This document shows, in pieces, positions 22,105 through 33,460 of a DNA stretch of 64,000 nucleotides; positions within the stretch are counted from its first letter, which is position 1; the number at the start of each line of letters is the position of its first letter. Under the pieces are notes generated by a model, which had not been told where the DNA came from, made no database searches, and saw nothing but the letters and a program-made list of their open reading frames with translations. The DNA lies in assembly GCF_030247185.1 (NCBI RefSeq), contig NC_080572.1, positions 248,092,570-248,156,569 on the forward strand. The letters are read 5' to 3'. The translations under genes were made by a program, and so were the position numbers. The stretch is from Malaya genurostris. Its lineage: Eukaryota > Arthropoda > Insecta > Diptera > Culicidae.

Positions 22105-23029
22105 TAGGGTGATTTTTTAAGAGCTTGAGAACTTTTTTAAACAATAAAACGCATAAAATTTGCAAAATCTCATCGGTTCTTTATTTTAAACGTTAGATTG
22201 GTACATGACATTTACTTTTTGAAGATAATTTCATTTAAATGTTGACCGCGGCTGCGTCTTAGGTGGTCCATTCGGAAAATCCGCTTTTTTATCGACAAAT
22301 TTTGTTCAGCGATGAGGCTCATTTCTGGTTGAATGGCTACGTAAATAAGCAAAATTGCCGCATTTGGAGTGAAGAGCAACCAGAAGCCGTTCAAGAACTG
22401 CCCATGCATCCCGAAAAATGCACTGTTTGGTGTGGTTTGTACGCTGGTGGAATCATTGGACCGTATTTTTTCAAAGATGCTGTTGGACGCAACGTTACAG
22501 TGAATGGCGATCGCTATCGTTCGATGCTAACAAACTTTTTGTTGCCAAAAATGGAAGAACTGAACTTGGTTGACATGTGGTTTCAACAAGATGGCGCTAC
22601 ATGCCACACAGCTCGCGATTCTATGGCCATTTTGAGGGAAAACTTCGGAGAACAATTCATCTCAAGAAATGGACCGGTAAGTTGGCCACCAAGATCATGC
22701 GATTTGACGCCTTTAGACTATTTTTTGTGGGGCTACGTCAAGTCTAAAGTCTACAGAAATAAGCCAGTAACTATTCCAGCTTTGGAAGACAACATTTCCG
22801 AAGAAATTCGGGCTATTCCGGCCGAAATGCTCGAAAAAATTGCCCAAAATTGGACTTTCCGAATGGACCACCTAAGACGCAGCCGCGGTCAACATTTAAA
22901 TGAAATTATCTTCAAAAAGTAAATGTCATGTACCAATCTAATGTTTAAAATAAAGAACCGATGAGATTTTGCAAATTTTATGCGTTTTATTGTTTAAAAA
23001 AGTTCTCAAGCTCTTAAAAAATCACCCTG
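22105..23029 (+). mobile_element. Foldback derivative of a DD41D (rosa-like) transposon
   Basis: Flanked by TA duplications (22103-22104 and 23030-23031). The two ends, 22105-22278 and 22856-23029, are 174-bp inverted copies with few mismatches, beginning '[tc]agggtgattttttaagagc'. The right arm includes the last 20 or so codons of the transposase gene, so the left arm is an inverted copy of the 3' end, not an original 5' end. The 5' UTR and the DNA-binding half of the gene have been lost. Confidence 0.85.
22263..22922 (+). pseudogene. DD41D transposase, catalytic half only
   Basis: The open frame (219 codons) carries the complete catalytic core: 'FSDEAHFWLNGYVN' (first D), 'FQQDGATCH' (second D) and 'SCDLTPLDYFLWG' (third D). 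Counting residues between the second D and the D of 'TPLD' gives 41, which fits the DD41D/rosa group of the IS630-Tc1-mariner superfamily. The frame enters from the inverted left arm, so its first residues (about to 'ENP') are not native. The N-terminal helix-turn-helix domains are absent, so the product could not bind TIRs normally. There are no internal stops, which suggests a young rearrangement. It ends with 'EIIFKK' in the right arm. Confidence 0.85.
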
Positions 23030-23031
23030 TA

Positions 23032-24295
23032 TTTCGATACAGTTTAACATCGATAATGGTTTTCCATGAAGTTTCCGATTCAACTGATGTCTATTTCATA
23101 TTACCCGTAATTTTCAGTTTTTCTCAAGAGTGCCCCAACTGGCACCATAACCAAGTTGAAGGTTCTGGTGTCCGATGGTTCTAGCGGTTCACCGTCATCA
23201 TCTTGAAAGCCTAATAACATACGCGCTGACACCGAACTTGACGCCCAGCATTGGCATCGGTGTGCCCTTCGCTCTAACCTCGTTGATTACGACCGTCAAC
23301 AGTGTGCGGAGGGCGACAAACAAACTGGCGTGGCGTGCATTCTATGCATGTCACCCAACCGAACACCAGAACACCTGGTGTCGTTCGATGCGAGCAGCCC
23401 AGATTGTCCAAGTCACTCTGTTCGTCCAAGTCACACTTGTTCGGTGGTGGCTCGATCACCGATCACCGGCCAGCAGCGTCGGACCGCTATCGATCGATGC
23501 AAGCCACCCAATCACCAACCGAAGCGACCCAGTGCCGTACCCGGGGTTCAACTGGTTACAATTCGGTGTTTTACTTTACTTACATACATATTTTTAGTTT
23601 ATTCGAAAGGCGTGATAATAAAAATCAAGTTTTTAATTTATGCATTCGGAACATTTTATTAAACTGCGCCACTCGGTTTCGATCGAGCCGCTAGGACCAC
23701 CGAAAGGGGGACGCGATGGTTCTGGCCGGTTGCGGTAGGATGTGGATATCACTTTTGTTAAATCGTGTAATAGTTTCGAACAGCTTTTTTTTTGGTCGTA
23801 CCTATGCTTATTTGTGCCCACCACCAGTCTTCGGGTGTGGTGCTAGTTGATTTATGGTTCACTTTGTTGCCTTCATTTTAAGGTGACAAAATTTACTATG
23901 GCATAACTGAAGAACCGTGTACACTCCAATGGATGTCGATTTGCAAGAAAGGTGATTGACCTTCACGGTAAGTAGAATAATGCTCCGGTACGACATTCCG
24001 ATGCGGAACTCGACCTTCGATCAAGACAGCCCTATTCTTAGTCACATGACTAGTGCTAAGATCCTACTGACTCTAAAAATCTTTCCTGGTCGGGAACCCA
24101 ATCAGCCAGGAGTTGAATACAAGTAGACAGAGCTATTACTAAATTAGATTCACGACGGAACAAACCGCGACCGCAATACATTCAGAATATTAGTATTTTT
24201 TCTGAAATCGATTGTTTAAAATTTGGTACACCTAATCGATCGTTGATTTTTTTCATAAACTGTCATTTTTTTACTATTCTGCTTCGACATAATCC
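23032..24295. other. Background with GC-rich island
   Basis: 23160-23570 is distinctly GC-rich with overlapping open frames on both strands (for example 23175-23597 and 23302-23694), none with a recognisable domain. A consensus-like splice donor 'acggtaagta' occurs at 23965-23974. It could be an untranslated exon or regulatory island of a host gene. Nothing decisive is visible. Confidence 0.3.
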
Positions 24296-24510
24296 GCCAA
24301 ACAGACGTAAAGTTGATGCTTTTTGCAGAGCACTTATTTGTTCCAAAGTGCAACGTCTTTCCTGACGTGCCGGAAGAACGAAACAATTTGACGGCGTACT
24401 GGCTGCTAGCAGACTGCAGTCATTCAGGGGTTTGGTACCTCATGGGTAACCAGTTTGTGCGAAAGTGCACATGACTTATTTCATATTTTTACGTTTCGTC
24501 TTCGACTCAT
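24296..24510. repeat. Family D-related repeat fragments
   Basis: 24296-24415 matches 42650-42770 in reverse ('cagacgtaaagtt', 'gtctttcctgacgtgccg'). 24430-24510 matches the left arm of the 8077 MITE ('tgggtaaccagtttgtgcga', 'acgtttcgtcttcgactcat'). Non-coding. Confidence 0.55.
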
Positions 24511-24719
24511 ATATTCATTTTTAACACTCTTCTGAGTATGTCAAAAATTTTTAGATTGAAAGTAATATATTATTATAATAAGTGCGATAAAAAGTTATCT
24601 CCCTGAACACCTAATTGCACAGACAAGCATGTAGAGATTTCAATGTATGTAAGAAGTTTAACGGTTGTTTGACAAAGTGATCACCAAATACCACTTCGCC
24701 TAGATCAGGAGTAGGGAGC

Positions 24720-25307
24720 CTACGGCTTGCGAGCCACTTGCGCCACTTTGGATGGACGGTCGAAAGCTTTTTCGTAGTCAATGAAAACCAAAAAAAGGGA
24801 CTCTTGGAATTCATTGACTTGCTCCAGGATGATACGGAGCGTGACAATATGGTCCGCACGGATCGCTCTACAGATCATGATGTCGCTCTTTGGAATTCTA
24901 TCTACGGTGGCATTGAGTTGACTGTAAAAGTTCTCTTTGTCTTGCAGGTCGGCAGCATCGGTTGGCGCGTAAGTTTGGAGTATAGTCAGGTTTCGAACCC
25001 TTGTTTTGAACCTGGCAACGATTATCCTTTCACTTATAGGCTCCCACTTCATAAGCGCAGAGTGTGCCTGGGCGCTCAGTAGGAAGCCAACTCCACGATG
25101 CCGGGGAGCGTGTTCACCTCGTAGGCCAGAGTATAGCAGTATTTGTCTCGATGGTATTCTGTGTTCTCCAAAGTTCGGCCAACGGACTTCACTGAGTCCT
25201 ATGATCTCATGTTTCATTCGATGCGCCTCGTGGGCAAGTTGTGCCAGTTTACCCAGCTGGGCTAGGGTTAAAACGTTCCATGTTCCTATTCGTGTCCGTT
25301 GTTTCAT
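24720..25307 (-). pseudogene. RTE-clade endonuclease with internal deletion
   Basis: The minus frame starts at ATG 25307. The endonuclease begins 'IGTWNVLTLAQLGKLAQL' and continues through 'EIIGLSEVRWP', 'HRGVGFLLS' and 'ILQTYAPTDAA'. After about residue 145 the frame jumps to an RT fragment 'FLVFIDYEKAFD', so the end of the endonuclease (including the SDH motif) and the first RT block are deleted. The last dozen residues are not RTE-like. An intact RTE ORF2 is about 1000 residues. The sequence upstream to about 25730 resembles the RTE 5' region. This is a dead 5' fragment. Confidence 0.75.
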
Positions 25308-25730
25308 GCTAAATGTCGTTGCCGTTAAATCAGTCCATAATCTTTCATTATCGGTTTCTCGAACAAAGTTTAAGTTTCGGGAACAGTAGGTAATTGGCCC
25401 AAGGTTCCCTATCCTCCGGGACGGGGTTTGCCATCTTAGGTATAGCTTCCGGGGAAAAGCATTTCTTATTCAGCCGCTGGATGCCAGGACAGACGCTGTT
25501 TGAGCCGCACCTCCTTGATGAACAGACGCTCGGTCAGTGGCGTCAGATTTGTTTAGAGTCCTACACCACACCAGGTCTGGGCTAATGTGCTTCGAGCGGC
25601 ACACGGTCGCAACTACACTAACACTCAAAATAATTGTTTCGACCAATTACTTTGCTATAAGTTGTTTGATGCACATCGAAATTAGAGAGCAACACTTAGG
25701 CACCACATCGTACTCTCAGTGATGCCAACT
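25308..25730 (-). mobile_element. 5' region of the RTE fragment
   Basis: Less AT-rich sequence lies directly upstream of the RTE endonuclease start, with no motif of its own. I assign it to the element by contiguity and base composition. The exact 5' boundary and the TSD are not determined. Confidence 0.4.
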
Positions 25731-25734
25731 GTCC

Positions 25735-26225
25735 TTAAGTTCCAAAAATTGCAACCAAAAAATATGTGAAATGTGTGAAAACTGTAGATGAAATCCAGAC
25801 ACATACCAGTAATACGCTTTTGACATTAAAGACTTTTCATCTGGTTCTCACAAATTTCACGCATTTTCGAAAGTTATAGTCGGGTAAACAGGTGAAATTT
25901 GCCATATTTGAAAGAGCTTGAAAACTTCTCAAAATTTCAACCCTTTTACTGCCATATTTACGAAGCTAGGCTGATTCTATGGATTTTCATTTTATTTTTA
26001 CCAATGTATATCAGAAGCATCGTGCCAAAGATGAGAGGCTCAGAGATTATGATTTTGATGTGAAAAATAAAGAACGTAGAAGAGCATCAAACATGTTAGA
26101 AGACGCCGAAGTGCCAGTAATATTTGATGAAAATACTTCTAGTCAAAAGCAAACGGCAGCCTGGTTAAATAATACTTCACAAACAATTTCTGATCGTTCT
26201 GAAGGTAGAGAGAAAATCCAAAATA
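25735..26225 (+). other. Unrecognised region with an 89-codon charged frame
   Basis: A plus frame at 25979-26248 encodes a charged, hydrophilic peptide ('HRAKDERLRDYDFDVKNKER' region) that does not resemble any TE protein I know. It runs into repeat family B at its end and has no visible promoter or splice context. It may be a relic exon or chance. Confidence 0.3.
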
Positions 26226-26590
26226 GTGAAAATGGGCAGTGTTGGTGATTGCCGAAAATTTGACAGAAGCTGCCATATTGCTATCTATATTGTATACAAC
26301 ATTTTCAATCCGATAGAAGATGCTACAGGCACTCAAATCTCTCAATGCATGAACCGCGAGAGAATTTTTCTACACTTCCTCGTTCCACTTCATACTCTGA
26401 GTATTTCACAGCCTTTAAGAAAATTACAGTCTGACAATGATTGGTGCTGTGTGGAATTTACCAAGAGAGAATCGCAAGTTGACAATTATCGCAGAAAATC
26501 GAATCGATGATTCAACTTGATGATTCTCATACTAGGTTGCAATATTTCAAAATCCTTGTATGGAGCATTCACATACATTTTCACAACTAA
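26226..26590 (+). repeat. Dispersed repeat family B, copy 2
   Basis: Uninterrupted copy of the roughly 360-bp repeat whose other copy (19146-20826, reverse) was split by a non-LTR insertion. Begins 'cagtgttggtgattgccg' and ends near 'agcattcacatacatttt'. No coding motif and no TIR evident. Confidence 0.7.
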
Positions 26591-26869
26591 TACAAAGTTT
26601 ATATGCACATAGTTAGAATAAGCGGCAATAGTGAAAAGATTTTATCGCAATTATCCCTTGCCCATACAGAATCGGATCGCAAAACGAGTATAAGTGACCG
26701 TTTGTTGCTTCTGAGAGAATCCCCACAGCAGCGAGCTAACCTTTGATTCTCAGACATGTCATCAAGAGAAATTAGCTCTCGCATTGATGTCTATTCTATG
26801 TTAAATGAACCATGCTGGTTTTTTGTTGCTGCGATGATATCTGTCTCTCTTTGATGGCATTTATTGAAT

Positions 26870-27330
26870 CGTGTGAAGAGTTGCGAGTGAGCGTTCTTCG
26901 ATACGATAAAAGCCATCCTTGAAAATGGGATCCTCATGAATTGAAAGAAATGCAGATGGAAAACGAAAAAATACTTGTCAAATTTTGCTTCAGAAACCCG
27001 AAAAAAGCAGTTTTGCGTCGAATTATTTTTGGCGATGAAGAATGGATTCATTTTAAGAATCCTAAACGGAAAAAAAATAATGGATTAATCCGGGAAAACC
27101 AACAACATTAACTGCAAAACCAAATCGATTCGGCCAGAAGGCAATGCTCTGTGTTTGATGCGATCATGAAAGTGTGGTGTATCATGATCTTCTAAAACCT
27201 AGGTTAGCTGTTAATACTAATCGCTACAGACAACAAATGAACAATTTGAACCATGAACCATGATTGAAAAATGACCAGAAAGGGCCGGAAGATGCGGCAA
27301 AGTGATGTTACACGACAATGCAGCTGCATA
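26870..27330 (+). pseudogene. Degenerate mariner transposase fragment
   Basis: Reading across several frameshifts gives 'WDPHELKEMQMEN', 'IFGDEEWIHFKNPKRKK' (first catalytic D), 'MLCVWCDHE' with 'VVYHDLLKPR' in shifted frames, and 'VMLHDNAAAYKAKP' (second D). This order is the middle of a mariner transposase. The N-terminal DNA-binding part and the third D segment are gone, and the TIRs are not visible. The divergence from the copies at 8484 and 32850 indicates a different, older mariner lineage. Confidence 0.7.
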
Positions 27331-27539
27331 CAAAGCAAAGCCAGTTCAGGATACAATCAAAGCACTTCTATTTGTTTTCATCAATTGCAACACTGGCACT
27401 GGCTAAGCAACACTACGACTCCTCTGAAGAAGTCGAAAATTGAAAGTCTGAATAGTTGGCTTAAAAAGGCGAACATTTCTATTGACGTGGTATCTATAAA
27501 TAGCCAGAAAGAAGGTCAAGATTAAAAATAAGTGTTTCT

Positions 27540-28435
27540 TTTTAACAAAAACACTCTAATTTCACACCGGCGTGCCTTGTAAATGAAAAATTTTATATTT
27601 GATTTTTCTTTATAAAAATAATCAATCAACCATGCGTCTCTATTGAATTTCTATTAGATGGATACATATGGTGCATAACTACTAGAACTGTGTACAATGC
27701 ATTTCCGTGGAATAGAGCTTCAATGGAAATGCATTGTTGATTGTTCATTGTTTCAAAAATGAAATATTGTGGTCGTCTACATTTAAAAACAGAATATATC
27801 AAACCGTTGCAATTTAATGCGTTCAAAAAATATTTGTTTATTACTAATCAATTTAGAGCGTGAAGAAATATGTTCGCAAAAAATTAATGCTGTGGCGGCC
27901 AAGTAAAGCGAAGCATGCTTGGTTCTTCCAGTCGATTAGGCTGTCTCTTCATGTGTTTTCATATGCAGGGTAGTTTAATTTGCAAAACAATTAGTTAGCT
28001 ACGGATTCGAGTCCCGTCTCTGCGGTAACGTGTTCGTGGTTCTCATTACATAGTTGCATTTGCATATCATTTTTCTAATCTGTTTGCTCCGTTAGATACT
28101 GATCTAATTTAAAACTAGCTCAAGACGGCTCTACATCTAAACAAGATAAAAACAAATCATTTCTAGAATATCGTTTTACAGATGAATTTATTTGTTTACA
28201 GTGAGTTTTTTCTTAGAAGTAGCCATTCTAGAGATATTTAGACATTTAATTCAAAAAATTTAGATTGTTTTTGAAGTATGCAAGTTGTTACACATAACAA
28301 TGAATTGGTGTTGAATGTTCGGAAAGTAAAAGTGCGCGAGCTAGCAGATGCCAGAAAGATTGGTACTGAGCTCATAGGTTATATATTTGAGCAAAACTGA
28401 AATTACTATCCTGTCTGCAACAGGTAATTATAATC
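27540..28435. other. Background with a weak tRNA-like B box
   Basis: No gene. A T-arm/B-box-like motif 'ggattcgagtccc' at 28003-28015 with 'acgg...ccgt' pairing suggests a tRNA-derived SINE relic, but no A box at the right distance is convincing. Confidence 0.25.
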
Positions 28436-28439
28436 GTAC

Positions 28440-28860
28440 CACCCCAAAAAATGGACGCGAGCGTATTTCGGAAGCGTGTTTGGAAATGCTAAGGCGAAAT
28501 CTAGAGAACTTTTGGCGTTGATTGGTGACTGACAATGAGGTCAGGATTCACTATTACACGCAGTAGACTGAAGACAACACCAGTGCTTCGAGAAGTGGCT
28601 AAAGGAGGCTCAATGAGTCGGTAAGGTTATGGTATCGGTTTTCTGGAATTGTACTGAAATACTTTTTGTAGATTACCTCGACAAAAGACAAGCCATCCCC
28701 AGCGAATATTACTGCGCATTATTGGAGCGATTTCTTGCCGAAGCGTTCATGGAAAAGTGTTTTGTAGACTTTCCGAAAAATTACTTTTCTGATTGGATTA
28801 AAAAGTTGGAAAATCACTGGAATAAATGAATCGACCAAAACGAGGTCTGCATTGAAATAC
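28440..28860 (+). pseudogene. Mariner relic with internal deletion
   Basis: 28440-28560 reads, with frameshifts, as the region around the first catalytic D ('VTDNEVRIHYYT'). 28629-28829 then gives 'VSVFWNCTEILFVDYLDK', 'PSEYYCALLERF' and, after a jump, the C-terminal 'WIKKLENHWNK'. The HDN and APSD catalytic blocks are deleted. Irritans-type similarity. No TIRs were located. Confidence 0.7.
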
Positions 28861-29595
28861 TTTTCCATACAACATTCGATTATAATTCTTTCCAGCCAAA
28901 ATTTTTGAGGAACTGAATTTCTAGCTTCTTAAATTTACAGAAAAATAATAATATTTACATGATTTGCCGTTCAATAAACAACTGATATTTTCGCGCAATG
29001 ACCTTTACAATATTAGCCACACTACAGTAATTATGCTCTCTAGAAACTTCTAAAGCAACTTCTACTTTCACAAATACTGATTTATTGAAAGAGATAGAGA
29101 TCTTTTCACTTTGTCTACATTTTTAGTGAATTTGTTCAAAAACAAAAACAAAAACAACAAATTTCAAGACAATTTTCAATTTTTTTTAAATTAAGAACAT
29201 ACAATTTACTATTGAATCGATTTGCTGTTTATAAAATTAGCAAATTAGCTGGCAAGTTCTTTTCTTTCTGTCCACACGGTTCCGTTAGGTTCACAATTTT
29301 TCATATAACTAAAATCATTGGATTGAGGAGTCAAATACTGTTTTCGTACATGCTGTGATTGAAACAACATCCAATCTCAGAGCATGTTTTATGCAGCTGA
29401 TGCTAAAATTTACCCACAGAAGTAGCAGGATTGTGCTTGATTGGCGATCTCAGCAAATACAGCGATCACAAACAAGCACTCAAGCATTCCGTCTTCTGGG
29501 TGTTCGAAACAAACAAAATTCTGCGCTCATGTTGCTTCTATAAATAGAATTCATGCTAAACAGTGTTTAATTGTGTTTAATCGAAATAGTGCATG
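28861..29595. other. AT-rich background, nothing recognised
   Basis: No supported gene or repeat. A 62-codon frame at 29355-29543 has no motif. Confidence 0.35.
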
Positions 29596-29599
29596 AGAA

Positions 29600-30480
29600 T
29601 AAACCAGCAGGAATTAAAACTGAGCAAATGTGTGTGTGTATGACAAATATTGGCACTCACTTTTCTTGGAGATGGCTAAACCAATTATCACAGACTTATA
29701 TTGTTTTTCATTGAAAAACACTGGTGGCGTGGATTGCTCTGGTTTTGCATTTTCTAGCAGAAATGCAATTTTCAACGATGTTTCGTTGCCATTTCTGCTC
29801 GAAAGTGCAAAACCAGAGCAATCCACGCCATCAATGTTTTTCAATGAAAAACGCCATTAGATTCAAATGAAACGTCTTATGATCCCAGAATTTCATTTCG
29901 ATCTGACTTCCAGTTCCGAAATTACAGGGTCATATGCACCAAACATTTAAAAAATAATGTTACTCGCCTTTCTCGGAGACGGCTTAATCGATTTGAACAA
30001 ACTTAAATTGAAATGAAACGTCTTATAGTGTTATACAAAGTTTTCCTAAATTTCATTTCGATCCGACTTCCGATTCCGGAATCACAGGGTGATATGCACC
30101 AAGAAGGTGAAAATAATGTCAGTAACTTCTTTCGAAGATGGCTTAATTTTTACTATCTTAGATTCTACTGAAAGGTTTTCAGAATATCCCGGCTATCAAC
30201 TTTTGGTTCCGGAGATAGAGTGCTTAGTGTACAAATGTCAATTTCAAGAATATTATATTTTTTCTTAAGTAACAATGAGATAAGTAGCGAATGCCTTAAA
30301 TTGACTAAAAATGTCTTTATATTGCAGATCAAGGTAGTCTATGGTCAAAAAAACTCATATCAGATTTTCATAAGATCAAACCGAAAGCAACAACAGGTCT
30401 GATAGTCCCGTAAAAATATCCAAGTCCGACTTCCGGTTCTAGCATTACAAGGTGAAAAGTTTTCAAAACATCGAACCGCC
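29600..30480 (-). repeat. Dispersed repeat family A, copy 3, tandem units, split by a MITE
   Basis: Two to three units of about 135 bp repeat the modules 'tcaaatgaaacgtctta', 'tttcatttcgat[ct][ct]gactt', 'cc[ga][at]ttcc', 'cagggt[ca]atatgcacca' and 'ga[tg]ggct[ta]aa'. The foldback MITE at 29699-29856 interrupts the first unit between 'cacagac' and 'gattcaaatgaaacg'. Confidence 0.65.
29699..29856. mobile_element. Foldback MITE (158 bp), copy 2, TTA target duplication
   Basis: Same arms as 20833-20953 ('tttttcattgaaaaacactg' and 'ggattgctctggttttgca'), here with a longer loop. It is flanked by TTA on both sides (29696-29698 and 29857-29859) and inserted in family A. A 3-bp TTA duplication is what PIF/Harbinger-type elements produce. 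It is non-coding. Confidence 0.8.
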
Positions 30481-32847
30481 GTAAAAATTTTTTGGAAATT
30501 CTAAAAAGAAACTGCTACAGTTTATAGTACATATTTTCTGGAACTTATGAGAAATTTGGAAACATAAATTCAAACGTAGTTTTTAATTATTCGAATGAAG
30601 TCTTGAAAACTGGGATCTAAGCCTTTTTAATTTGTAGTATTTTGATTATTCTTGATGTAGTATATAAAAGATAATAAATAATATGAGAAATGCATCACTA
30701 CACCACTAGGAGAATTAAAACAGGATTTTTTAATATAAAATAGATATGCCATGCTTAGAGTGTTCTGGTAACACGTTAAACATGTCGAAAAAGAGAAATA
30801 TTTCTTAATATACTTAATTTAACGAAAATTACCGTTATACATTAGGTAAGCTTTGTTGAAGGTGTAGTGTTTCTTTCTTCTTTAAAGCATTTGTCTCTCA
30901 TATATTTTGTCCTCGACGCATTTATAGCCAATCCTATTCATCTAGCTTCGACTTTCAGTCTAATGTATGTTTCCACCTTCATCTCAAAGTTACGTGTCAC
31001 AATATCAACACCATCAGCACAGACTGTCATTTATTGAATAATGGGTTTTTGTTTAAGTGTTGCTTTACAGAATATTTTTTTATTATATTTAACGCAAAAT
31101 AAAAATGTTGTAAAGTAACTCGCGAACAAAAAAACCTTCTGTCATTTGTTTTTTATAAATTAAATATTTGAGTCGAACGTACTTTATTACTTGTCAGTGT
31201 CTGTAGTAGTCACTTAGATGGTTGAAGGTCACTGTTCCTGAAAAATTATTCTATCCTATCAGAATATGTGCGCTAAAGGTAATTGTTGTAAGCACTTCAT
31301 AATCATGGCAATGATTACCTATAGGAAAAGGTCAAATTCAAGCCTTCCGGAATGCATACAAACCATATTGAACCGCACGCTCACAAACATATCGATTATT
31401 GACCTGGTAAAGGTTCGAATGGTTTCTGAAGTTTGCCTTAAAAAAATCACTTTACCAGCACCATTAGGCACAGGGGGCTTTTTACGGAGTTGCATAATTG
31501 AAAGCGCTCAGTAACTCGCTATCAATTATCCCGCTCGCGGTGGTGCATACATGATGCAGCAACATGTGAAGGATGTTGCAATGAATACCGCTGATAGCCG
31601 CCAGTCAGCTGGCTGGCTGGCTGTCTGTTGGACACTTTCGGTTGTCTTCGGCTGGAGATTGTCTTGAGATCCTCAGTACGGTCTCACGGACAAGACAAGC
31701 CAACCGGTCCGGTCCCGGCTCTTCAGGGTCTGGCGCTTCTAGTTGCATTATTATGCAAAATTTACGACCAAGCGCGCGTGTTGAAGATCTCGCACTCGTC
31801 ATGGGGGCATACTTGGACTAGCGGCGATAATGACGAGACATAAATATGCCACCACTCCATCGGCTGGTAACTGTTCCATTAGGTTTTGTTTTGTGAAAGG
31901 AAGAGGTTAATTAAGATGAACGCATCATTCGGACTGACTTGGATGGTAACTACCTGCTAGAAACGTCGAAATTCCTGAACAAAATCGGCACTGCGCCAAG
32001 TTCGGCAGCCCTGTTGTAAAACGATGGACCAGCGGACGGTAATGTCCTTCTACTAATGGGCGACTCGAACAAGAGCCGATTTCCCGAAAACTTTCAACCT
32101 TTTATATAATTAATTGAAATTTACGATTGAATGTTTAATTCGGCAAGCAAATGAGAATGAATTCTGCCGAGGCGCTTCTGGAAATTAAGCTTTTTAGCAT
32201 AAATCCTTACGAAATATCAGAATTTATCGTCTTTGTCTGGTTGATCTAAATCAGTGATTCACAAAGTGATCTCTCCAGCCCACCAGTGAATAATAGCTTT
32301 ATTTCAGTGGGCAGTGAATTCGCTATTGTCAACAGGTGGGCAATGACACGCAAATAGTAGGCTTCGCAACCTACAAAAATCTATCAAAGAAAGGCTCAAA
32401 GCAAATGTATTCAAGATGTAATTAAAAATAAATGTTTGAATAGCTCATCGCTAAATTTAATCCAGGATCAAGTCAATCTATTAGTTGCCTATATGATGTG
32501 AATAGTGACTCATTTGATTCTAGTGAGATTTATAAGAAAGAAAATTGAAGTGAACAGATGAAAACTTAAAGGGTGCTACGATCGAAAATTGGTCAAACAA
32601 GTTCAAATGTTTTCTTAAAAATTTAAATCTGTCTACATTTCAAGGTCAATTCATGTAGAATACAGAAAAAAAATCACTCATTCTTTTTCCTAGCAATTGC
32701 GAATATCCGGATCTGTCGTTTGACTCCTTCCATCATGTTTTGTATAGTCTCCTCATCGGAGAACGCAAGTTTGCCTTGAAATGAATCTCACTAACACTTG
32801 TTTGTTGCTTCTTCTTGAGTTTTCGCTTGACAATGTCGCAATAGATA
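30481..32847. other. Background with a GC-rich island at 31500-31860
   Basis: No supported gene. 31500-31860 is GC-rich with a short 'gctggctggctggctg' run. Open frames there on both strands lack motifs. It looks like single-copy, possibly regulatory, DNA. The rest is AT-rich and featureless. Confidence 0.35.
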
Positions 32848-32849
32848 TA

Positions 32850-33458
32850 ACACATGGATCAATAAGTCCCGAGACTAACAATGGAAACAACATTTGTTTT
32901 GCAAATTTTTTTTTATTCATCAACATAATCACCTTTTAGGGTGATACAATGGTTCCAACGTTTTTCCAATTTTTCAATACCATGTTTATAAAAAAGTTTA
33001 TCTTTCGCTTCAAAATAAGCTTCAGTTTCAGCGATAACCTCCTCGTTTGAGCCAAATCACTCACATTTTCCGGTGTAACGGCTTCCACAGGTCTACCCGA
33101 GCGTTCCGCGTCATTTGCGTCGGTACGACCACGTTTAAACTCGGCGAACCACCGACAAATCGTTGCTTTTGATGGACAAGAGTCCGGATAACATTTTTCA
33201 ATCCATTGTTTCGCTTGTACGGTATTTTTACCCATTAAAAACAATGTTTTATCAAAACACGAAACTCGGTTTTTTCCATTTTTTAAACAAACTACAAAAC
33301 GACTTTACTCCAACCTCGATAACTCAGCTGTTTCTGGTCGGTTCGACTTAAAATTTTGACCCGTTTCAAGCAAAGGTTAGTACTCTAGAAAGACGTGGTT
33401 ACTGGTATACTACGAGCGCCATCTCTGCATTAGTCTCGGGACTTATTGATCCATGTGT
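32850..33458 (-). mobile_element. Mariner internal-deletion derivative (609 bp) with both TIRs
   Basis: Perfect-looking TIRs 'acacatggatcaataagtcc' at both ends, flanked by TA (32848-32849 and 33459-33460). On the minus strand it keeps the first roughly 60 transposase codons ('KNTVQAKQWIEKCYPD', 'SKATICRWFAEF'). It then jumps, at about 33055, to the last 40 ('AETEAYFEAK', 'GIEKLEKRWNHCI') in a different frame. The catalytic domain is lost. The structure suits a non-autonomous element mobilised by the lineage whose truncated copy lies at 8484-9037. Confidence 0.9.
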
Positions 33459-33460
33459 TA

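Noticed and set aside
23175..23694. Host gene in the GC-rich island
   Set aside because: Several overlapping open frames on both strands, none with a domain, bias or splice structure that favours one.
28003..28015. tRNA gene or SINE
   Set aside because: A B-box-like T-arm is present, but no A box, anticodon arm or acceptor pairing is found at the proper distance. Kept only as a note.
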